Positions 59,153 through 64,000 of a stretch of 64,000 nt of DNA are shown in pieces. The stretch spans positions 62,001 through 126,000 of the forward strand of contig JAFSWZ010000017.1 of NCBI GenBank assembly GCA_017450125.1, read 5' to 3'. Source of the stretch: Synergistaceae bacterium (lineage in GTDB: Bacteria; Synergistota; Synergistia; Synergistales; Aminobacteriaceae). A model generated the notes under the pieces. The model worked only from the letters and a program-made list of their open reading frames with translations, ran no database searches and was not told the origin of the DNA. Every line of letters begins with the position of its first letter. Position 1 is the stretch's first letter. The position numbers and the translations under genes were made by a program.

Positions 59153-60214
59153 CTAGATAATCTCTATGCCGCTCTTGTCTTCTTCTGCAACTTCGTCGTC
59201 CTCGAGCATAGGAAGCTCCGTGAACGGCATCTTCTCTCCCTCTTCGGCTTCGTCGGGTTCTGGTGTCTCTTCCTCGTCGGGGAAGCCCTCAAAGTCTGCG
59301 GGAAGCTCATCAGCCTCCTCAATGAACGTCAGCGGTTCGGGGTTGTCCTCTGGTTCAGCGAGTTCTTCGGCGAAATCTTCTGCGTCCTGTACTGCCTCCT
59401 GAAGCTCAGTTATTCCCTCCTCGATTGTCTGGAAGGCTTCCGCTAGTTCGTCGTCGGGTTCTTTCGGGCCTTCGGGGATGAGGTCGCCTATCGTGTCTTC
59501 GGGCGTTGGTTCGTCGAGGACAGGTGCGGGTTCGGGCTTAGGTGTTGGTTCGGGCTCAGGCTGTGGCTCTGGCTCAGGCTCGGGCTCAGGTATGGGCTCG
59601 GGCTCGGGTTCAGGTTCAGGTTCAGGTTCAGGCTCAGGTTCTGGGATGGGCTCTGGTTCTGGTTCTGGCTCGGGCTCGGGTTCGGAGACCTGTTTGCTGA
59701 TGTCCGTCAAGTCCTCGACGTGAACATCCTCCTCACTCACCGGCGAAAGCTCCACAACCTCACTCACCGGCAAATCCTCGAACTCATGCCCGCTCTGTAC
59801 AACAGGAATTATCACCGCGATAACCTTCGTGTTCTTCCCATCGCCCGCCGCGTCGCGTATAGCCTTCACGACTTCGTTGTACAGCCACGAATGCCGTGTG
59901 TCCTTCTGCGGAATCACCTCGATGATCTCAGGCTCTTGCGCCTCTGCCTCTGGTTCTGGTTCTGGAGCAGGAGCTGGTGCTGGCTCGGGCTCGGGTTCAG
60001 GAGCGGGTGCTGGTGCTGGTTCTGGCTCTGAAGCAGGTGCTGATGTCCCCAAGAACCTGTCGGCAGAAAAATTCCCCTCCGCAGGCTTGCGCTTCGGAAG
60101 TCTGGGCTCAGGACGGTATGGTGTCGGGTCAAACCCGTTGTCCCTAAGCCACTCCGTCTCCTGCTGCTCAATAACTGAACGTATATTCTCCAGTGCTATT
60201 CGTCTTACACTCAT
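59153..60214 (-). CDS. Acidic Pro-Glu-repeat protein, partner of ParA
   Basis: A 353-residue, very acidic cytoplasmic protein. The N-terminal 35 residues look helical ([20 protein letters not shown]). A first Pro/Glu/Ala tract (about 60-95) is followed by a short globular-looking stretch ([30 protein letters not shown]), a second long Pro-Glu tract (about 185-240), and a C-terminal acidic helical region ([31 protein letters not shown]). No known family. The start overlaps the ParA stop by one base, so the two are made together. I infer that it is a cargo or adaptor whose position the ParA controls. Confidence 0.75.
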   Translation of the reverse strand: MSVRRIALENIRSVIEQQETEWLRDNGFDPTPYRPEPRLPKRKPAEGNFSADRFLGTSAPASEPEPAPAPAPEPEPEPAPAPAPEPEPEAEAQEPEIIEVIPQKDTRHSWLYNEVVKAIRDAAGDGKNTKVIAVIIPVVQSGHEFEDLPVSEVVELSPVSEEDVHVEDLTDISKQVSEPEPEPEPEPEPIPEPEPEPEPEPEPEPEPIPEPEPEPEPQPEPEPTPKPEPAPVLDEPTPEDTIGDLIPEGPKEPDDELAEAFQTIEEGITELQEAVQDAEDFAEELAEPEDNPEPLTFIEEADELPADFEGFPDEEETPEPDEAEEGEKMPFTELPMLEDDEVAEEDKSGIEII

Positions 60215-60891
60215 TAGTCCTCACCTGCCGCGCCCTTCCACACTTCGTGAATATCCGTCTCGCCGTCGTTCATCCGATCCACTGCCTGAATTATCTTCTG
60301 GTACAGGCTCTCGTAAGGCTGGCGGCTTCGTGCCGTCAACCCCATCGACCAGATACGCCCGCTCGTGATGTTGTAGGGTATGCTCTTGTGCAGCGGAATG
60401 TCCTCCGCGACCGGGTAACCGCCGTCCTGTACGATCTGGTTGGCAACCTTCGCCATCGCTGAACCGTCAAAACCGAGCTTCACCAGAGGCAGCTGGGAAC
60501 GCGACTTGCCGAATCTCTTCTCGGCTATTGCGGACAGCATCCCAAGAGGAGTCAGCGAGAAATAATCCGGCCTCACAGGAATCACGGTAACATCAGCGAA
60601 ATCTATCGCGTGCAACGAAGTATCATCAAGGCTGGGCGGGCAGTCTATCACTATCCATTCTTCGGGAGCGTCCGCATCACTGTCCTCGAGGGTGTTCTTT
60701 GTGCGGAAGTGATCCCGGAAGCTGCTGTTCTTCAGGAAGTCAAACGCCGTAGTAAAATTCCCAGAAGGGTCAAGGTCTATCGCAAGCACTCTGTTGTGCC
60801 GCACTAAGGCCACCTGCGCCAATATTACCGCTATGGTCGTCTTCCCTACACCGCCTTTGCGGTTGAACACTGCCACTGCAATTTTGGACAT
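60214..60891 (-). CDS. ParA/MinD-superfamily ATPase
   Basis: A 225-residue ATPase with the deviant Walker [12 protein letters not shown], Walker A' [13 protein letters not shown], Walker [11 protein letters not shown] and the switch [12 protein letters not shown]. The length and lack of an N-terminal helix-turn-helix point to an orphan ParA of the type that positions cargo, not a plasmid replicon. ATG 60891 is chosen with AGGTGAT 9 bases ahead. There is no ParB gene or parS array in view. The overlapping partner is the Pro-Glu-rich protein. Confidence 0.9.
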   Translation of the reverse strand: MSKIAVAVFNRKGGVGKTTIAVILAQVALVRHNRVLAIDLDPSGNFTTAFDFLKNSSFRDHFRTKNTLEDSDADAPEEWIVIDCPPSLDDTSLHAIDFADVTVIPVRPDYFSLTPLGMLSAIAEKRFGKSRSQLPLVKLGFDGSAMAKVANQIVQDGGYPVAEDIPLHKSIPYNITSGRIWSMGLTARSRQPYESLYQKIIQAVDRMNDGETDIHEVWKGAAGED

Positions 60892-60915
60892 CGTTATTAT
60901 CACCTGTATGTATAG

Positions 60916-61764
60916 TTATTCTGATTTTGCCATTATGATAATTGATATTAGCACAACTGCAACCCCGATAAAGTTTGCAGTCCCGATTCTCTCGCCGTAC
61001 ACCATCGTTCCGAGCAGAACCGCCGTAACTGGTTCTATCGAGGCAATGACCGGCACTCTGCTTGTGTCGTCAACTTTCTTCAAGCCGATATAATACACCA
61101 GATACGCAATTGCTGTAGGTATCAGCGCGTACAGGAACGCCAGCCCGACAATTCCCCCACTTGCCGACAGTTCCGGCCGAAGGAACGCGAACAGGAACAA
61201 CGCACCGGCAAGATTGCTGTACATGCTCACAATGTCAGGCTCTGTACGTTCGCCAGCCATGCGCCCGAAGATTGCCGCCATTCCGTAGCCGAATCCTGAG
61301 CCCAAACCCATAATCACGCCCCAAACGTTCACGCCCGAACCCGAGAAGTCCCCGCCCGTTACGGTGAGGATACAGCCGATTATGTTCACGAGGAGGGCAC
61401 AGACCTTCACGCGCGAAAATCTCTCGCGGAAGAATATCCGTGAGGCAATCGCTGTGAAGACCGGCGCAGTGTACATCAGGACGCAGGCTATGCCCATGCC
61501 GTTGATGCGGATTGATTCCGTGTAAAAGATGTTGAACGCTCCCTGTGAGACGAGGCCTAGAAGCACGCACGAGATAAGAGCTTTTCTGTCGGTCAGGATT
61601 ATTCCTCTGCCGTGCCTGAAGAGCGAAACCGCCAGCATTATCACGAACGCAAAAGAGATTCTCAGCACGCAGATAAGTGCGGGTGAAGCACCGAGAGACG
61701 ACAAGCCCTTAACGAACAGGCCGATAGTCCCCCAAAGTACTCCGGCAATGAAGATGAGAAGCAT
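60916..61764 (-). CDS. EamA/DMT-family transporter
   Basis: A 282-residue membrane protein with ten predicted helices in two EamA repeats: FIAGVLWGTIGLFVKGLSSLG and VWGVIMGLGSGFGYGMAAIFG at the repeat starts, SIEPVTAVLLGTMVYGERI at the end of the second. Such carriers export or exchange metabolites (amino acids, sugars, nucleotides). ATG 61764 is 2 bp after the trpF stop, so the two are co-transcribed. Substrate unknown. Confidence 0.9.
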   Translation of the reverse strand: MLLIFIAGVLWGTIGLFVKGLSSLGASPALICVLRISFAFVIMLAVSLFRHGRGIILTDRKALISCVLLGLVSQGAFNIFYTESIRINGMGIACVLMYTAPVFTAIASRIFFRERFSRVKVCALLVNIIGCILTVTGGDFSGSGVNVWGVIMGLGSGFGYGMAAIFGRMAGERTEPDIVSMYSNLAGALFLFAFLRPELSASGGIVGLAFLYALIPTAIAYLVYYIGLKKVDDTSRVPVIASIEPVTAVLLGTMVYGERIGTANFIGVAVVLISIIIMAKSE

Positions 61765-61766
61765 CG

Positions 61767-62387
61767 TTAAGCGTTCCTGCCCTTGTAGTTCCTTACGGCA
61801 AGGATGAACTTCATGCACTTGCGGTAGTCCTTGAGCCTGCTGGACTCGACTCCTGTGCTCACGTCGAGCGCGAAAGGCTGGGGAGAAAGGTCAAGTGCCT
61901 GCTGTATGTTGTCGGGGGTAAGTCCGCCCTTGAGGAAGTAGGCGCGTCTCTTCGACGAACCGATGAATGACCAGTCGAACGTGTGTCCGCCGCCCTCTCC
62001 GCCGTCAAGCATGACGTAATCCGCCGTAGTGTACATCGCACGTTCAGCGTCCATCGCAGTATTGACCTTGAAGGAACGTATTATCGGGCATCTGGTGTAT
62101 TCACGGAGCGCGGCTATGTATTCGCCGGTCTCAGCACCCCTGAGCTGTATCATGTCCAGCCCGGCAGTCTCTACAGCAAGTGCTACCTGTTCCAGCTTGG
62201 CGTTCTCGAAGACACCGACAGCCTTGATGCTCCTCTTCAGCTTCGCGCGAAGATACCCGGCATGTTCGGGGGCAATGAACCTCTTGCTCTTGGATGCAAA
62301 GACAAACCCGACGTAATCGGGATTAAGTTCGTTCATGATTCCTATTTCGACATCGTGGGATATTCCGCAGATTTTCACTTTCGCCAT
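61767..62387 (-). CDS. trpF: Phosphoribosylanthranilate isomerase TrpF
   Basis: A 206-residue TIM-barrel enzyme: KVKICGISHDVEI (catalytic Cys), YVGFVFASKSKR, MIQLRGAE, and catalytic Asp in MLDGGEGGGHTFDWS; the C-terminal FLKGGLTPDNIQQAL and ALDVSTGVESSRLKD bind phosphate. It performs the third step of tryptophan synthesis. No other trp genes are adjacent, so it is detached from the usual operon. ATG 62387 is preferred over the upstream in-frame ATG because GGAGAGG lies before it. Confidence 0.95.
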   Translation of the reverse strand: MAKVKICGISHDVEIGIMNELNPDYVGFVFASKSKRFIAPEHAGYLRAKLKRSIKAVGVFENAKLEQVALAVETAGLDMIQLRGAETGEYIAALREYTRCPIIRSFKVNTAMDAERAMYTTADYVMLDGGEGGGHTFDWSFIGSSKRRAYFLKGGLTPDNIQQALDLSPQPFALDVSTGVESSRLKDYRKCMKFILAVRNYKGRNA

Positions 62388-62412
62388 TAATGCCTCTCCT
62401 GTGCATAATAAA

Positions 62413-62442
62413 AGCAGAGCCCGTTGATTCACAAGCCCTGCT
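62413..62442 (-). terminator. Terminator after the NhaC-type gene at 62465
   Basis: AGCAG...CTGCT arms with further GC/GU pairs form a stem on the minus strand, followed by TTTTATT. It lies between the antiporter and trpF. Confidence 0.55.
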
Positions 62443-62464
62443 GAAATTATATCAGGTATTTGCC

Positions 62465-63928
62465 TTATTCTTTCACCAGCTGAACCTCAGGCTCGCGCGG
62501 AAGTCCGAACAGCGGAATAAACCTGTCAAGCCCGGTGAGTGTCAGCAGAAGCATCGATAGCACCGCTATCCACGCAAGGTAGTTGTGCATGATGATGTCC
62601 CCTATGCTGATTGCTCCCTCAGCCATCGGGTAGACCGCGTAGATTATTCCAGCGAAGAACGCAAGGTACACGTGCCACGGGATTAACTGCGAGCCGAAGA
62701 CTCCCATTGCGTCGGCAAAAGTTGCGTTGCGGAGTGCGAGCTTGTACATTGCCTTAGGGTCTCCCTTGACGTTGCGTTCAGTGAGGTCCTTGATGATGGG
62801 GCTGATGGTAACTATCTGCGCCATCTCGTCAGCAAGAGCCGCGTTGCCCACGAGGCAAAGCAGTCCGTTCGCGAACATTAACTGTTTCACGCTGTGCGCG
62901 CAGCTCATTACGACTTTGGCGATAGCTCCGAACGCGTCCATCCTGCGCATAACTCCGCCGAAGGCCGCAATCCACAGCATCATCACCACAACCCAGCTTC
63001 CTGCGTCCGCAAAGCTCGACTGCACCATCTCGAGGAATTTGCTCAGGCTCGTTACTGTCCCGGCGAAGTACCCGCAGACCAGCGAGCCCAGAATACCAGT
63101 GCTGAGGCACACGAGCGTGTTCACTCCGGCTCCGGCCAAGACCAAGACGGCAATCAGCGGAATGACCATGTAGTACGGTACTCCTGCCTTGACCTGGTTA
63201 AGCAGTGTAACCGCCGCAGGACGCTTCTCCTGCAGTGCATCCCACACCGACTGCGGAATCTGTGCAATGGCTTCGTTGGGATTGCCGACCGTGTCGGGAA
63301 GTCCCATGTTCACCGCCGCGTACCAGAACGCCGCCGCTCCCGCAAGAAGGCACAGGAACGACCACACTCCCTGATGCCTGACCCTGTCCGTAATCTGCAC
63401 TCCCTGCAGAGACGAGCTCACGACCGTTGTATCAGAGATAAGTCCGATGTTGTCGCCGAAGCATGAACCGCCCGCGATTGCCGCAATCGTGAGAACGTTT
63501 GAGCCGCCTACGATGTGGTTCAGCCACAGGAAGATGGGTGCACATGCCGCGAAAGTTCCCCACGACGTGCCGGTCGCTATCGACAGGATGGAGGTTACTA
63601 TCATCGCGGTCATGGCTACGTGCTTGGCGGTGAGGCCGAGAGACAACGCCATGTTGATGATTGACGCGGCTACTCCCGTTTCCATGAAACACGTCGCTAC
63701 TGCGTAGGCAAGCTGCAGGATGAGGAAGACTAACACGATGTGCTTCATGCTCTCGACGGCGGAGTCCATGAGGTCATTGAAGCGTACGCGTGCGACGAGG
63801 ATTCCGATTATCAGCGCGTAAATCAGCGTTATCGGAGCGGCAAGGAGAATGTCAAGCCCGAAGCCTACGCTGCCGTTCATCAGCAGACCGAGAACGATAA
63901 CGGGGCTCAACTTCAGCAAAGCTATCAT
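62465..63928 (-). CDS. NhaC-family transporter (second copy type)
   Basis: A 487-residue membrane protein with about twelve hydrophobic segments. GSCFGDNIGLISDTTVVSSSLQGV is the family hallmark (compare GAYFGDKVSPLSDTTNLAPAV in the protein ending at 37280), and SIATGTSWGTFAACAPIFLWL and GNAALADEMAQIV are also characteristic. It is probably a sodium-proton or organic acid/amine antiporter. About 70 bp to the window edge hold the start region; the ribosome site is AGGGAGTG-like just upstream of 63928. Confidence 0.87.
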   Translation of the reverse strand: MIALLKLSPVIVLGLLMNGSVGFGLDILLAAPITLIYALIIGILVARVRFNDLMDSAVESMKHIVLVFLILQLAYAVATCFMETGVAASIINMALSLGLTAKHVAMTAMIVTSILSIATGTSWGTFAACAPIFLWLNHIVGGSNVLTIAAIAGGSCFGDNIGLISDTTVVSSSLQGVQITDRVRHQGVWSFLCLLAGAAAFWYAAVNMGLPDTVGNPNEAIAQIPQSVWDALQEKRPAAVTLLNQVKAGVPYYMVIPLIAVLVLAGAGVNTLVCLSTGILGSLVCGYFAGTVTSLSKFLEMVQSSFADAGSWVVVMMLWIAAFGGVMRRMDAFGAIAKVVMSCAHSVKQLMFANGLLCLVGNAALADEMAQIVTISPIIKDLTERNVKGDPKAMYKLALRNATFADAMGVFGSQLIPWHVYLAFFAGIIYAVYPMAEGAISIGDIIMHNYLAWIAVLSMLLLTLTGLDRFIPLFGLPREPEVQLVKE

Positions 63929-64000
63929 GATGAAAATTCACTCCCTGAAAAGATAGAAATTTCCGGCTATTGTACCAGAAAAACCGCCCTATGATGATGA

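Noticed and set aside
59478-59723. Gly/Ser-rich ORF on the plus strand
   Set aside because: It is the complement of the Pro-Glu repeat tract; the minus-strand frame has the ribosome site and the overlap with ParA.
60214-60891. ParA as evidence of a plasmid
   Set aside because: No replication initiator, ParB or parS; flanked by rsmA and trpF, which are chromosomal genes.

Overview
The window looks like a chromosome segment of a Synergistota (Synergistaceae) bacterium, by eye roughly 55-60% G+C. The best taxonomic marker is a C-terminal Ser/Gly-Gly-Cys anchor tail on two secreted proteins (genes ending at 6626 and 19719), which matches the Synerg-CTERM sorting signal described in that phylum. 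LPS-type acyltransferase and glycosyltransferase genes point to a diderm envelope. I see no phage, plasmid, insertion sequence or CRISPR array.

Layout. 1-6438: end of a hybrid histidine kinase, a lone receiver protein, a YbhN-type membrane protein, a lipid-type methyltransferase, an unknown acidic protein, tRNA-Leu, and secreted hydrolases. 6483-15080: the accessory island of most interest (below). 15125-18505: three small secreted proteins, two of them very Pro-rich, beside an OmpR/EnvZ-type two-component system. 18587-21278: a nitronate monooxygenase-like enzyme and a surface GLUG-repeat protein. 21539-30946: eleven minus-strand genes in a tight housekeeping operon (tyrS, glycosyltransferase, LpxL-like, queD, folE2, HlyD-like, yggS, sepF, divIVA, recG, recX). 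31050-37226: lytic transglycosylase, tilS, a zinc-hook coiled-coil protein without ATPase heads, and a GNAT enzyme. 37280-43673: an NhaC antiporter with a hairpin over its own start site, an FkbM methyltransferase, a heptamer repeat, a solute-binding protein, rlmB and gltX. 43698-46523: a restriction-modification remnant, a radical SAM gene broken at an 11-G tract, and a DUF1275 membrane protein. 46510-53597: an AddA/RecB-like helicase-nuclease, ferredoxin, ABC-F ATPase, a secreted SH3-like protein and Hsp20. 53812-63928: GT39 glycosyltransferase, galE, a PAS/degenerate-GGDEF protein, rsmA, a Pro-Glu-rich protein with a ParA ATPase, a DMT transporter, trpF and a second NhaC-type antiporter.

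The candidate new system lies at about 6.6-15.1 kb. Two short peptides with double-glycine leaders each sit in an operon with a secreted papain-like (C1A) peptidase. Operon A (minus strand) is peptide A followed 2 bp later by a surface-anchored C1A peptidase. Operon B (plus strand) is an AfsR/SARP-like regulator, peptide B, an amino-acid-type ABC permease, an ABC ATPase fused to an RsbW-like ATPase domain, and a second C1A peptidase, with the last four genes overlapping end to end. Peptide B's predicted core is a canonical C2H2 zinc finger. Peptide A's core carries two Gly-Gly-Gly-x-Ala-Arg-Trp repeats. A repeat lipoprotein gene, now broken by a nonsense codon and a frameshift, lies between the operons. 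An 18-bp direct repeat sits exactly 10 bp upstream of the putative -10 box of both the peptide A operon and the lipoprotein gene, the layout expected for a SARP activator. No C39-type exporter or known peptide-modifying enzyme is present, so how the peptides are processed and what they do are open.
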